Origin: RPQJ01 sp963846315
GTDB taxonomy: Bacteria; Pseudomonadota; Gammaproteobacteria; Steroidobacterales; Steroidobacteraceae
Length of the DNA: 64,000 nt
Reading direction: 5' to 3'
NCBI GenBank assembly: GCA_963846315.1
Contig: CAWJVM010000013.1
Coordinates: 124,001-188,000, forward strand
The translations under genes were made by a program, and so were the position numbers. The notes under the pieces were generated by a model. That model was not told where the DNA came from. It saw only the letters and a list, made by a program, of their open reading frames with translations, and did not search any database. This document shows positions 25,566-34,833 of the stretch, piece by piece (positions within the stretch are counted from its first letter, which is position 1; each line of letters starts with the position of its first letter).

Positions 25566-28500
25566 TCAGGGTATCTCGCGCCACGAGGTGCGACGGTTCG
25601 ATAGCGGCTCCCCGCTCTCCAGAACTTGCGCGATCCCACCCGAAGACTGGTTGAGGTATTTGTTCTCGAGATTGCCTCCCTCGCCGAAGCCACGCACCAC
25701 CGATGGTGAGGAGGATATCGCGTCGAGGCGCACGGCCGAGGCGTGAACGCTGCCGCTCAGGAACGCGACGATGTCGCCCGCGTCGATGGCACCACTCACG
25801 TTGACATCGAAAATCGCCTTGTCGAGACGTCCGCCCCCGAGGTAGTCGACCTCCATCAGCCAGGAGGAGCCGCCCGCTGAGCAGGGATCGGCGTTCGGGA
25901 GCGTCGTCGCCACGATGAAGCGTCCGTTGCGCAGGATCGGGTCGACGACGACGCGCTCGCCGGCGCCGGGCAGGTCCAGGTACCAGCCCTTCTTCGTCGC
26001 ATAGTCGACGGCGTTCTTGGACACGGCCCGATAGGTTGAGCCGCCGCTGGCGGCCACGTCGGTAACCGTCTGCTGTTGCAGATCGGCGCGTCCGGCTACC
26101 GTGGCGCCGGCGTCCCGGATGCCGTAGAGCGACTGCACGCTCACCGAGGCGACGTCAACGCTCTGCAGATACCTGCCGGTGCCGAACAGCACCATCAGCC
26201 CGCCGTTCGGATGGCGCGTCACCTCGACCGCCGAGGTGATCGCCTGCGCATTGCCGAGCGAGTCGACTGCACTGTAGAACGGTCCGCCGAAGGCACGGTT
26301 CCAGCTGCCTTCGGCCGCGGCGGTCAGGTCGAACTTCCAGACGTTGCCCTTCAGGTCGCCCGCATAGGCATAGTCGGCCGTGCCGTTGCCGTCAGTGTCG
26401 ACAACAGCCGGGGTCGACAGGCCATTGGGATCCGCCACGGTGCCGACGCCGGTGTCGATCTCGCGGATCACCGCGCCGGTCTCGGCGTTGAGGATGAACA
26501 GCTTCGCGCGACCGGAACCGGTGTTGTTGTAGCCGTTGCCGACGATGACGCCCGGATCGCCGTTGTTGAGTCGGATGATCGTCGGCTGCGAGTAAGTCAG
26601 TCCAAGGTCGTTGTCGTCGGCAGCAGTGAATTCCCAGAGCACCGTGTCGCCCGGCGCCGCTTCGCTGAAGCGCGTCGGGTCCGTCACGTCGATCGCGAAC
26701 AGGCCCTTGCCGCCCGCCGCGATGCCGCTGACCAGCAGCGTGCGCCAGCCGCCGCTGAACTTGATGTCGGCCACGATGGGGCTGCCGTCCACCAGGTATT
26801 TGTGCTGGAAGCCCTGCGCGGTCAGGCCCGGCAGGCGGGAATAGACCGGTGACGGCACATAGGCCATCACCTCGTCGCCGGTCGAGGCCTTGAAACCATG
26901 CAGCATGCCGTCGTTCGCGCCGACGTAGATCATTTCGGCGCGAGCCCCATAGGTCGACTTGAATGCCAGGTAGCTCGCGTCGGCCAGGTTGCGTCTCGGT
27001 CCGCGCACGTAGACCGGCGAGGAGTTGACGATGTCGCCGAGCTTGCTGACGTTGCGTTTCCGGAAGTTCGCCGCCGCGGCGCCCTCGTTCGCCGCCGAGC
27101 CGCGCAGGTACTGCACGCGCTGGCTGCCCTTGCCGTCGTTGACACTCAATACGTTCGTGTTCAGCGCCGTCACCTGCGCCAGCGACATCTCCGAATCGTC
27201 GGGGTCCGCCGGATCGGCGGGCCATCGGAACGCGATCGCCTCGTCGGAGGACGGGTTGTAGGACAGGATCTTGCGACCGGTGTCCCAGTCCTGGAGGTTC
27301 ACCCGAACCCCAGCGTCCCACAACGCCGCGCCGATCGCGCCCGTCGTGGAGTCGATGGGGAACGCCTGCAGCTGACCGGACCAGTCGCCGGTGTTGAACT
27401 TCGCCTGGAACAGCCGCGAGTCCGTCTCGATGGAACCGCTGTTCAACGCCACGGCGCCGGCAGCGCCCGAACGGATCAGGATGTCATTGAAGACCGTGTT
27501 CAGCTCGGAAGTCAGCGTCGCCTCGTCGGTCGCGTAGTAGCTGCTGTCGGTGCCGCCGGCCGCTGCGATCGTATCGAGCTGCGCCGGATTGGTGCCGAAA
27601 GGCAAGGCAAAGCCGACCACGTAGTTGAGCACACCGCTCGTGCGCACCGAATCCGCCGCCGTCGCCGCGGCGGCCAGCATCGACACCACGTCTGCCGAAG
27701 GCACTCCCAGGCGCGTGACCGACGGCAAGCCGTTGGTCAGCAGCACCGAGAAGTTCTTGCCGCAGGAGTTCGGGGGCGCAGGCAGGGGACCGCCGCGTGC
27801 GGCTTGCACCAGGTTGCCCGCGAAGTAGTCGCGGATCGTGTACAGCGTACCCTCGAGCGGAGTCAGGCCGGCATTCTGCAGCGGAAAGGCCGAATTCGTC
27901 GGCTGATTGTTGACGAACTGGGACGTCCCCAGCTTCGTATTCAACTTCGTGGCCTGGGCCGCATCCACGTTCGCGATCGGGACGTGCACGTAGCCGCCGC
28001 CAGGCGAGCCGTTGTTGAACCAGGTGAGCGAAACCGCGCGCCATGCCATGAACCGGCCGAAGTCGGTGATGCCCTGTCCCAGGTCGCTGTCGGTCGGCAG
28101 GAACGTAAAGGCACTCGCGCCCCCGTTCCAGCCGTTTGGGGCGTCCTGTGCGTTGACCAGCGGCAACGTATTGGAGGCGGAGTTCTTGGTTGGGAAGCAG
28201 CGGTAGCTGTCCCACGGCCCGGTCACCGGATTCTCGCCGTTGTTGAAAGCATCCGCAGTGCGTGAATAGCAATAGCGGGTACCCTGGTTCGCGGCCGAAT
28301 AGAACGGCAGGTTGACGTTGAAATAGATGAAGTTGCCTGCCCAGCTCGTGTTCGGCTCGCGAAACTTCTTCGTCGGCGCGTCGCGCGGCCCGGCATAGGC
28401 CGGGTCATAGTCCGCGGGATTGAAGCTGACGTCGTAGGGACTCGAGTGCAGCCAATTGAGCGCATTGGCGTTCTGCTGGAAGGCCGTGAGGCCCATGTTC

Positions 28501-28784
28501 AGCGCGCCGCCGTAGTTCACCACCAGGTTCTTCGCCACGCGCCGGGCGATCTCCGAACGGCTGTTCGCGGCGGCACTGCCAACCGCAAGACCGGTGGCGT
28601 CCTCGTCCATGCTGTTCGAGTTGGCCATCGTCAGCATCACGTTCGGCTTGTTGCCGGAGGCCACGAACAATGGTGTCTCCGAGATGACGAGAGGCGCCGG
28701 GATCGCCTGGGGCGCCATTGAAGTCAGCGCCGCGCATACGGCGGCTGCGATTGCCGGACGCTGCGGGATCTTCGTGGGTTTCAT
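25566..28784 (-). CDS. pilY1: Type IV pilus tip/assembly protein PilY1
   Basis: 1072 aa. A signal peptide (about 1-30) is followed by an N-terminal region resembling a von Willebrand A domain, and the C-terminal half is a PilY1 beta-propeller (WEFTAADDNDLGLTYSQP, VGNGYNNTGSG). A calcium-loop sequence DTDGNGTAD lies near residue 794. The expected metal site DxSxS reads ANSNS (54-58), so its first Asp is missing. PilY1 acts in pilus extension, adhesion and surface sensing. It lies 15 nt after pilX. Confidence 0.93.
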   Translation of the reverse strand: MKPTKIPQRPAIAAAVCAALTSMAPQAIPAPLVISETPLFVASGNKPNVMLTMANSNSMDEDATGLAVGSAAANSRSEIARRVAKNLVVNYGGALNMGLTAFQQNANALNWLHSSPYDVSFNPADYDPAYAGPRDAPTKKFREPNTSWAGNFIYFNVNLPFYSAANQGTRYCYSRTADAFNNGENPVTGPWDSYRCFPTKNSASNTLPLVNAQDAPNGWNGGASAFTFLPTDSDLGQGITDFGRFMAWRAVSLTWFNNGSPGGGYVHVPIANVDAAQATKLNTKLGTSQFVNNQPTNSAFPLQNAGLTPLEGTLYTIRDYFAGNLVQAARGGPLPAPPNSCGKNFSVLLTNGLPSVTRLGVPSADVVSMLAAAATAADSVRTSGVLNYVVGFALPFGTNPAQLDTIAAAGGTDSSYYATDEATLTSELNTVFNDILIRSGAAGAVALNSGSIETDSRLFQAKFNTGDWSGQLQAFPIDSTTGAIGAALWDAGVRVNLQDWDTGRKILSYNPSSDEAIAFRWPADPADPDDSEMSLAQVTALNTNVLSVNDGKGSQRVQYLRGSAANEGAAAANFRKRNVSKLGDIVNSSPVYVRGPRRNLADASYLAFKSTYGARAEMIYVGANDGMLHGFKASTGDEVMAYVPSPVYSRLPGLTAQGFQHKYLVDGSPIVADIKFSGGWRTLLVSGIAAGGKGLFAIDVTDPTRFSEAAPGDTVLWEFTAADDNDLGLTYSQPTIIRLNNGDPGVIVGNGYNNTGSGRAKLFILNAETGAVIREIDTGVGTVADPNGLSTPAVVDTDGNGTADYAYAGDLKGNVWKFDLTAAAEGSWNRAFGGPFYSAVDSLGNAQAITSAVEVTRHPNGGLMVLFGTGRYLQSVDVASVSVQSLYGIRDAGATVAGRADLQQQTVTDVAASGGSTYRAVSKNAVDYATKKGWYLDLPGAGERVVVDPILRNGRFIVATTLPNADPCSAGGSSWLMEVDYLGGGRLDKAIFDVNVSGAIDAGDIVAFLSGSVHASAVRLDAISSSPSVVRGFGEGGNLENKYLNQSSGGIAQVLESGEPLSNRRTSWREIP

Positions 28785-28799
28785 GGGCGGTTACCTGGC

Positions 28800-29351
28800 T
28801 TACTGTTTGACGTAGACACTCTGCAACATCACCTGGGTCGTATCACGCCGGCCCCAGCCGCGCGCGGTGATCCTGTAGGCAGTGCCGCCAGAGGTCGAGG
28901 AACGCACGTTGGCATTCATCGAGTTGCCGGCGCCGGCCGGAAGGTCAGGCAGCAACTCGATGATGTAGCGCGGCGGTTGCGCGACATCCACGGGATAGGC
29001 GCCCGCGCCGGACTCGTCGCCGTAGACGCGCGAATCGGCGTTATCCCAGGCCACCTGCTGCCAATTCGGCGTTGCGATCGTCGCGGGTACACAGAGGCCG
29101 TCGGTGCAGTCCACGTCGAACGGGCTCGCGGTCGTGAGGTTGCCCAGGATGTCGACTTCGGCGTCGCGCAGTGCAGCCTCGGCCGCCTCGAACGCGATCG
29201 CGCGATCGCGGTCATTACCGGCCATGCGCTCCTGCAGAATCGAGGACCGTACCGCCACCAGTCCCAGGATCGTCAGCACGATCAGGAACATCAACGCGAT
29301 CACCAGCGAGGCGCCGTGTTGACGATGCAATGCAGGGGTTTTGTGGCTCAT
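28800..29351 (-). CDS. pilX: Minor pilin PilX
   Basis: 183 aa. The leader RQHG precedes ASLVIALMFLIVLTILGLVA, the PilX-type N-terminal helix, which lacks the Glu5 found in other pilins. A PilX_N region, RMAGNDRDRAIAFEAAEAAL, follows. With PilV, PilW and FimT/PilE it forms the initiation complex that recruits PilY1 to the pilus tip. It overlaps pilW as ATGA. Confidence 0.9.
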   Translation of the reverse strand: MSHKTPALHRQHGASLVIALMFLIVLTILGLVAVRSSILQERMAGNDRDRAIAFEAAEAALRDAEVDILGNLTTASPFDVDCTDGLCVPATIATPNWQQVAWDNADSRVYGDESGAGAYPVDVAQPPRYIIELLPDLPAGAGNSMNANVRSSTSGGTAYRITARGWGRRDTTQVMLQSVYVKQ

Positions 29352-30364
29352 AGCGTGCGGTTACGCAGCTGGATCGTGACATTGAACGGCCGCCGCAGCC
29401 GGTCGTCGCCCGCCGCGATGTCCTCCACGCCATTGAAGTCGTAGGCCTGCGGACTCTGTGCTGCCCGCTCGAGCTTGCTGCGCATCAGCAGGCTTGCGCG
29501 CACCGACACGACCTGCGTCCAGTCCGCGACGTCATCCGCGGGGACGAACAGGTCGGCGAAGATGTCGCCGTCGGTATCCAGGCCATACTGCAGCTGGAAC
29601 TCCTCGACCCCTTCAGCGACCTCCTCGGAGACTGCCGCGTCGCCGACGCGGCGGAACAACGAGCGGTTGGTGCCGACACCGTTCCCGGCAATGTAGTAGG
29701 TCACTGTCGTGTACGGCGCAACCATCGCATCCGGACCGTAGGCCCGTCCGAAGTCGGCGCTTGCATTGAGGCCGGCGCCGGCGACGTGCTCGAGACCGCC
29801 AGCGAGGCCGGTGACGTAGAAGGCGGTCGACTGGGCACAGTCCCCGATGACTGCGCGCTGGCCGACGGCAAAGCCGGCGATCGAGAACAGCGGGATCACC
29901 GCGGAGCCATTCGCCATCGTCCCGGACAGCGCAGCCGGCTCGGCCAGCGGGATACGCACCGTGATCGCGTCACTGTCCAGCAGCGGCGCCGGATTCGCCG
30001 TCGCGAGACCCGCGCTCGCGGCCGGGTCAAAAGCCGCGCCGGTGCCCTCGTGCCCCATGAGGTACTGGTCGATGTCGTTCAGGTACGACGTCGGCACCGT
30101 GGTCACGTTCACCAGCCCACCGGATTCCAGCAGCCGGTTGCTGTTGCAGCCGATATAGCCTGCGAGCCGCACGTCCTGCTGCATCATGTCCAGTGCGACG
30201 CGACCCTGCTCCTGGATCTCGTTGATCGTCTGGGTCACGGAACTGGTTTTCGACGCGCGCGAGAACACCGTGACGATCACCGCGGCAAGCACCAGCGCCA
30301 GCACCATGCCGATCATCAGCTCGATCAACGAGAAGCCATGCTGCCGGTGGGCGGTTGCAGTCAT
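29348..30364 (-). CDS. pilW: Minor pilin PilW
   Basis: 338 aa. The leader ends RQHG and is followed by FSLIELMIGMVLALVLAAVI with Glu5 in place, then the long globular domain typical of PilW. The region QGRVALDMMQQDVRLAGYIGC is a family signature. It overlaps pilX and pilV by 4 nt on each side, so the three are translated together. Confidence 0.92.
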   Translation of the reverse strand: MTATAHRQHGFSLIELMIGMVLALVLAAVIVTVFSRASKTSSVTQTINEIQEQGRVALDMMQQDVRLAGYIGCNSNRLLESGGLVNVTTVPTSYLNDIDQYLMGHEGTGAAFDPAASAGLATANPAPLLDSDAITVRIPLAEPAALSGTMANGSAVIPLFSIAGFAVGQRAVIGDCAQSTAFYVTGLAGGLEHVAGAGLNASADFGRAYGPDAMVAPYTTVTYYIAGNGVGTNRSLFRRVGDAAVSEEVAEGVEEFQLQYGLDTDGDIFADLFVPADDVADWTQVVSVRASLLMRSKLERAAQSPQAYDFNGVEDIAAGDDRLRRPFNVTIQLRNRTL

Positions 30365-30924
30365 GGCCGCACCGTCATCGCGAAGCGCAGCAACTCAGCA
30401 TCCAGGTCGCGCGTCGCACGCTGGCTCCACCAGACCTTGATGGCGTAGGCGTCGCCTGCTCCGTCGCATTCCGCATCGGCCGCATCGTTACCGTCGTCAG
30501 GCGTGCTGTCGATGCAGACCACGCCCTCTCCGGCGGGCAGGGTCTGCTGAACCTGGTCGAGCCAGTCGAACATGTCGTCCGCCGCGAGTTGCGCAGGTGT
30601 GCATGCAGCAGGGGCGGCCTCCACGTTCGCCGCATAGATCGACCGGCAGGCGCTGGCGGCCGGCGCCACGCCGTCATAGCCCACCCCCGGCGTGCCGTCG
30701 GCAGCACCGCGGTTCGCGCGCATCCGGTCAGCCATGTCGATCGCGAGCACGGTCGCATCGGTGCGCTTGTTTGAAACCGAACTCGAGGACAGCGCGACGG
30801 CCTGCAGGCCCACCACCGCGAGCAGGCCGATCGCAAAGATCAGCATGGTGATCAGCGCCTCAATGAGGATGTAGCCCCCACCTGCAGGGCGCGACGAGAC
30901 ACTTCGGGGGGCACGGTTCAGCAT
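30361..30924 (-). CDS. pilV: Minor pilin PilV
   Basis: 187 aa. A leader of about 17 residues ends GGG before YILIEALITMLIFAIGLLAV, the PilV-type helix with Glu5. The segment NKRTDATVLAIDMADRMRAN is characteristic. Four Cys are present in the globular domain. It overlaps the FimT gene by 7 nt and pilW by 4 nt. Confidence 0.9.
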   Translation of the reverse strand: MLNRAPRSVSSRPAGGGYILIEALITMLIFAIGLLAVVGLQAVALSSSSVSNKRTDATVLAIDMADRMRANRGAADGTPGVGYDGVAPAASACRSIYAANVEAAPAACTPAQLAADDMFDWLDQVQQTLPAGEGVVCIDSTPDDGNDAADAECDGAGDAYAIKVWWSQRATRDLDAELLRFAMTVRP

Positions 30925-31436
30925 ACGACCGCCTCCCGGTCGAGCGTCGCTGCGCCGCTGGCGTGGATGTTGACGACGCGCCGCTCGTGGCCGGGCGAAC
31001 AGACCTGGATGCGGCCGGGCGCTGCCAGCCGCCCGCTCTGCGTGAAGCTCAGGAAGAACGCGCCTGCCGCCCCGATCGGCGTCGTCACGATCGACGAAGC
31101 CAGCGCCGGAGTTGTCGAGAGAATCAGGTCGCCCCCATCCACGTCACCCACCGTGCCGTTGTCGATGAATACGATGCGTCCGTCATTCCAGCTCGCGTTG
31201 TCGCAGGTGGCAGCGTCCGTACTGGTGCAGACGGTGACGCGCTGCCTGCGCATTACCGCCTCGTTGCGGGCCAGCGCGAAGTCGACGACGAGATCGCGCG
31301 AACTGCCCGACAGGCGCGACTCCGCCACGAAGTTGGCGAGCCCGGGCCCGGCGAGGACCAGCAGGACCCCGAGGACCGACAGCGCGATCATCAGCTCCAA
31401 CAGGGTAAATCCCGTCTGTGCCGGTGCAGGTTTCAT
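30918..31436 (-). CDS. fimT: GspH/FimT family pseudopilin
   Basis: 172 aa from the ATG at 31436 (MKPAPAQTG, cleaved before FTLLELMIALSVLGVLLVLA). Glu5 and the downstream GspH domain segment DLVVDFALARNEAVMRRQ fit FimT/FimU. Three Cys, including one at the end, may form disulfides. A GTG at 31454 could add six residues. It is the first gene of the minor pilin operon and follows gmk's reading direction with 101 nt between. Confidence 0.88.
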   Translation of the reverse strand: MKPAPAQTGFTLLELMIALSVLGVLLVLAGPGLANFVAESRLSGSSRDLVVDFALARNEAVMRRQRVTVCTSTDAATCDNASWNDGRIVFIDNGTVGDVDGGDLILSTTPALASSIVTTPIGAAGAFFLSFTQSGRLAAPGRIQVCSPGHERRVVNIHASGAATLDREAVVC

Positions 31437-31537
31437 GAATGCGAATTCTCTCACAACGCGCCAACTTTACTGTGAACGGTTGGCGGAATGTCCCCATCCG
31501 TCGACAAGCGAAGCAGACTGTGAACTGATTCACGAAT

Positions 31538-32206
31538 TCAGGGCTCGGAACCCCTCGAGCCAGCCAGGGGGTCAGCCGTCAACTGGTTCACCAGCGCGGC
31601 GAGCCCGGGGACGCTGCTGCTGACAAGCTCGCCGCGGCCGTCCACGATCTCGCAGATATCCTCGAGGGCCCGCGCGAAGTTGTCGTTGACCACGACGTAG
31701 TCGAACTCGGGCCAGTGCGTCATGTCCGACGCGGCATCCCGCAACCGGCGCTGAATCACGTCTTCCGCATCGGTGCCGCGTCCCCGCAGCCGCCGTTCGA
31801 GCTCGGCGCGCGACGGCGGCAGGATAAAGATGGACCGGCATTCGGGGAGCGCGCGGCGAATCTGCTGCGCGCCCTGCCAGTCGATTTCAAGGATGAGATC
31901 CTGCCCTGCCGCGAGCGAGGCCTCCACCGGGCCGCGAGCCGTGCCATAGCTGTTGTCGAAGACACGTGCGTGCTCGAGAAACTCGTCGCGTTCAACCATG
32001 GCTGCGAACTCGTCCCTCGGCACAAAGAAATAGTCGCGGCCGTGGATCTCGGTCGGCCGTTGCGGGCGTGTCGTGTACGAAATCGAGAAGCGCAACGCAG
32101 GCTTGCGCTCCATGAGGGCGCGCACGAGTGACGTCTTGCCGGCGCCCGACGGCGCCGCGATGACGAAGAGGCGGCCGCGGCGGGCGCTCGTGTTCGTTGC
32201 AGCCAT
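31538..32206 (-). CDS. gmk: Guanylate kinase
   Basis: 222 aa. The P-loop APSGAGKTSLV and GMP-binding SYTTRPQRPTE, GRDYFFV and EIDWQGAQQ segments are clear. The enzyme phosphorylates GMP to GDP and so feeds GTP and (p)ppGpp synthesis. It starts 58 nt after the yicC stop. The order yicC-gmk is normal, but rpoZ, usually next, lies 7 kb further on beyond the pilus genes. Confidence 0.96.
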   Translation of the reverse strand: MAATNTSARRGRLFVIAAPSGAGKTSLVRALMERKPALRFSISYTTRPQRPTEIHGRDYFFVPRDEFAAMVERDEFLEHARVFDNSYGTARGPVEASLAAGQDLILEIDWQGAQQIRRALPECRSIFILPPSRAELERRLRGRGTDAEDVIQRRLRDAASDMTHWPEFDYVVVNDNFARALEDICEIVDGRGELVSSSVPGLAALVNQLTADPLAGSRGSEP

Positions 32207-32264
32207 GCCGAATTGTAGTCTTGCTGTGTCGTATCGTGCCGGCGCTGGGAGACCCCGGCCTGCG

Positions 32265-33134
32265 TCATTCGACGTTCTGGATCTGCTCGCGCATCTGCTC
32301 GATCAGGACCTTCATATCCACGGCGGCGCGAGTGGTGTCGGCATCCTGCGACTTGGACGACAGCGTGTTGGCCTCGCGGTTGAATTCCTGCATCAGGAAA
32401 TCCAGCCGCCGTCCCGCGGGCTCCTTGGCGTCGAGGATCTGCAGCGCTTCGGTGACGTGACTGCCCAGCCGATCGAGCTCTTCGGCGAAATCCATCTTGT
32501 ACGCGAGCAGCACGAGCTCCTGCTCCAGTCGCGCCGGATCGACGGTACCGCCGAGTTGTGCGACGCGATCGCCGACCCGTTCGCGGATGCGGGCAGCGAT
32601 CTCGGGCAGGCGCGCGCGCAACTGCCTGACGCTCTGGTGCAGCGCCTCGCAGCGTCCGTGCAGCATCTCGCGAAGGCGCGCGCCTTCGCGGGCCCGCGAC
32701 TCGTTGAGTTCGTGGACGGTTTCCTGCAACAGCTGGATCGCGGCCGCCTGCACCGGTTGCAGGTCGTTCTCTGGTTCGCGGATGACGCCGGGCCAACGCA
32801 GCAGCTCGAGCGGGCTCACCGCGGCCAGCGACGAGCCGGCCATGGCGGCCACGTCTCGCGCGGTGCGCGCCAGTTGGTCGACCAGGGCACGATTGATCTC
32901 GAGCGTGCCGGTCTGCGCAGGCTGCCCTCGCAGGTAGAGACCGACGTCGACCTTGCCCCGGCGCAGCGCGGCAGAAACGGCCTGCCGGGCATCGCCTTCG
33001 AGGCTGCGCAGGTCGTCGGGCAAGCGCAGGGAAAGCTCCAGATAGCGGTGATTGACCGAGCGGATTTCACACGCGAGGGTGCCCCAGGAGCCCTGGCGCT
33101 CGCGCCTCGCGAAGCCGGTCATGCTGCGGATCAT
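32265..33134 (-). CDS. yicC: YicC family endoribonuclease
   Basis: 289 aa. The N-terminal MIRSMTGFAR and the C-terminal RRLDFLMQEFNREANTLSSK are diagnostic for YicC/YloC proteins, which are now known to act as endoribonucleases. The ATG at 33134 begins the family motif; longer frames are antisense to the PP2C gene. It diverges from that gene across 90 nt. Confidence 0.93.
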   Translation of the reverse strand: MIRSMTGFARRERQGSWGTLACEIRSVNHRYLELSLRLPDDLRSLEGDARQAVSAALRRGKVDVGLYLRGQPAQTGTLEINRALVDQLARTARDVAAMAGSSLAAVSPLELLRWPGVIREPENDLQPVQAAAIQLLQETVHELNESRAREGARLREMLHGRCEALHQSVRQLRARLPEIAARIRERVGDRVAQLGGTVDPARLEQELVLLAYKMDFAEELDRLGSHVTEALQILDAKEPAGRRLDFLMQEFNREANTLSSKSQDADTTRAAVDMKVLIEQMREQIQNVE

Positions 33135-33224
33135 GGGGCCTCGACCAGGAGTGCAAAGAAAGCCGACACGCGGCGGCGCTGTATGTGAGCGACGCGAAGT
33201 GCTATAAATCACTGCGAATTCTAC

Positions 33225-33998
33225 ATGATAACGGGCGTGCCGGAGCGACCCTTGCAGATCGAGCACGCTGACCTGAGCCTCATCGGGCATCGCGAAGAAA
33301 ACCAGGATCGAGTCGCCATTGCGGACGCCGACGGCACCGTGATGCTCGCGGTCGTGGACGGCATGGGCGGCCACGCCGATGGAGCGCGCGCAGCCGAAGT
33401 GGCCATGCGCGCCATGCTCAATGAATTCTGGGAAATGAGCCGGCCGCTGTTCGATCCGGACGGTTTCCTGCATCTCACCGTCGGCCGCGCGCACGAAGCT
33501 GTCGTCGCACTCGGCCAGGGTCTGCCCCCGGAAATCCGCCCTCGCGCGACCTGTGCGCTGTGCCTGGTGCAGGGTTCGAGCGCGTACTGGGCGCACGTGG
33601 GCGACAGCCGGATCTATCAGCTGCGTCATGGCAAGTTGTTCGAGCGCACGCGCGATCACAGCCACGTCGAGCTGCTGCTGCGGGCGGGTCGCATCACCGA
33701 GCACCAGGCGCAGGGTCATCCCATGCGCAACTACGTCGAATGCTGCATCGGTGGCGATCCCGTTCTGCCGGAAATGACGCTGAGCGGCCGCCGCGCGCTG
33801 GCGCCCGGTGACGTGCTCATGCTTTGTTCCGACGGGCTGTGGTCCGGGGTGTCGGACGATACTCTCGCGTCACTCAGCACGAGCCCCAGGGACCATCTGC
33901 GCGAAGCACTCGTCGCGCTCGGCGAACAGGCCGTTTCCAATTCCGCGCCCTACTCGGACAATACGTCGGCCGCGGCCGTCCGCTGGCTCGGCCCCTGA
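33225..33998 (+). CDS. PP2C family Ser/Thr protein phosphatase
   Basis: 257 aa. The metal-binding motifs ENQDRVAIADADG, VDGMGGHADG, HVGDSRIY, CSDGLWSGVSD and SDNTSAAAV occur in family order, so the catalytic core looks complete. It resembles stand-alone Stp phosphatases, which usually oppose a Hanks-type kinase; no kinase is in the window. No membrane segment is present. A TATAAA at about 33203 could be its -10 element. The stop is followed at once by a TTAGTGA array. Confidence 0.88.
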   Translation: MITGVPERPLQIEHADLSLIGHREENQDRVAIADADGTVMLAVVDGMGGHADGARAAEVAMRAMLNEFWEMSRPLFDPDGFLHLTVGRAHEAVVALGQGLPPEIRPRATCALCLVQGSSAYWAHVGDSRIYQLRHGKLFERTRDHSHVELLLRAGRITEHQAQGHPMRNYVECCIGGDPVLPEMTLSGRRALAPGDVLMLCSDGLWSGVSDDTLASLSTSPRDHLREALVALGEQAVSNSAPYSDNTSAAAVRWLGP

Positions 33999-33999
33999 G

Positions 34000-34051
34000 G
34001 TAGTGATTAGTGACTAATCACTAGTCACTAGTCACTAGTCACTAATCACTT
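34000..34051. repeat. TTAGTGA heptamer arrays fused head to head
   Basis: TAGTGATTAGT is joined directly to CACTAGT/CACTAAT units (about five), forming a continuous inverted repeat between the PP2C gene and rph. It is the same family as the pair at 7617-7712 but with no unique spacer. It ends 3 nt before the GGAG of rph. Confidence 0.85.
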
Positions 34052-34054
34052 CCT

Positions 34055-34058
34055 GGAG
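34055..34058 (+). promoter_or_regulatory. Ribosome binding site deciding a TTG start (rph)
   Basis: GGAG lies 6 nt before TTG at 34065. No ATG fits the RNase PH N-terminus, and this is the only clear site between the repeat and the conserved RPSGRAPDQLRP start. Confidence 0.7.
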
Positions 34059-34064
34059 ATCACC

Positions 34065-34826
34065 TTGAGACCAAGTGGCCGCGCGCCCGACCAACTGCGT
34101 CCCGTCCGCATCACGCGCGGCTTCACCAAGCACGCGGAGGGTTCGGTGCTGGTCGAATTCGGCGATACGCGAGTGCTCGTCACGGCGACCGTCGAGGAAG
34201 GCGTGCCCGGCTTCATGCGCGGCAAGGGCGAAGGCTGGATCACGGCCGAGTACGGCATGTTGCCGCGCTCGACGCACACCCGCAGCGCGCGTGAAGCGGC
34301 GCGCGGCAAGCAGGGCGGGCGCACGCTCGAGATCCAGCGCCTGATCGGGCGCTCGTTGCGTGCGGTCGTCGACATGCGTGCGCTCGGCGAACGCACTGTC
34401 ACGCTCGATTGCGACGTCTTGCAGGCCGATGGCGGCACGCGCACGGCCTCCATCACCGGCGCCTACGTGGCGCTTGCCGATGCCATGAATACGCTCGTTC
34501 GCCGCCGGTCGCTCACGGCGAGTCCGCTGCACGGACAGATCGCCGCGGTCTCGGTGGGGATCGTGCGTGGCGAGCCGGTCGTGGATCTCGACTACATCGA
34601 GGACTCATCGGCCGAGACGGACATGAATGTCGTGATGAACAACGGTGGCGGTTTCGTCGAGGTGCAAGGCACCGCCGAAGGCCATGCCTTTCGCCGTCAC
34701 GAACTCGACCAGTTGCTCGACCTCGCGTCGAACTCGTGCCAGCAGCTCTTCGCCCGGCAGCTCGAAGCGCTGCAGGTTCCGCTCGCGGTGTTTCCGGAAG
34801 CAGCGTCGCGAGGCAAGGCACGCTGA
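34065..34826 (+). CDS. rph: Ribonuclease PH
   Basis: 253 aa, phosphorolytic 3' exoribonuclease that trims tRNA and rRNA ends. It has the family start RPSGRAPDQLRPVRI, GKGEGWITAEYGMLPRST, GRTLEIQRLIGRSLR and the metal/phosphate region SAETDMNVVM. TTG is the start, with GGAG upstream. rph, rdgB and hemW form a tight operon: 7 nt, then a 4-nt overlap. Confidence 0.95.
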   Translation: MRPSGRAPDQLRPVRITRGFTKHAEGSVLVEFGDTRVLVTATVEEGVPGFMRGKGEGWITAEYGMLPRSTHTRSAREAARGKQGGRTLEIQRLIGRSLRAVVDMRALGERTVTLDCDVLQADGGTRTASITGAYVALADAMNTLVRRRSLTASPLHGQIAAVSVGIVRGEPVVDLDYIEDSSAETDMNVVMNNGGGFVEVQGTAEGHAFRRHELDQLLDLASNSCQQLFARQLEALQVPLAVFPEAASRGKAR

Positions 34827-34833
34827 GGCGTTC

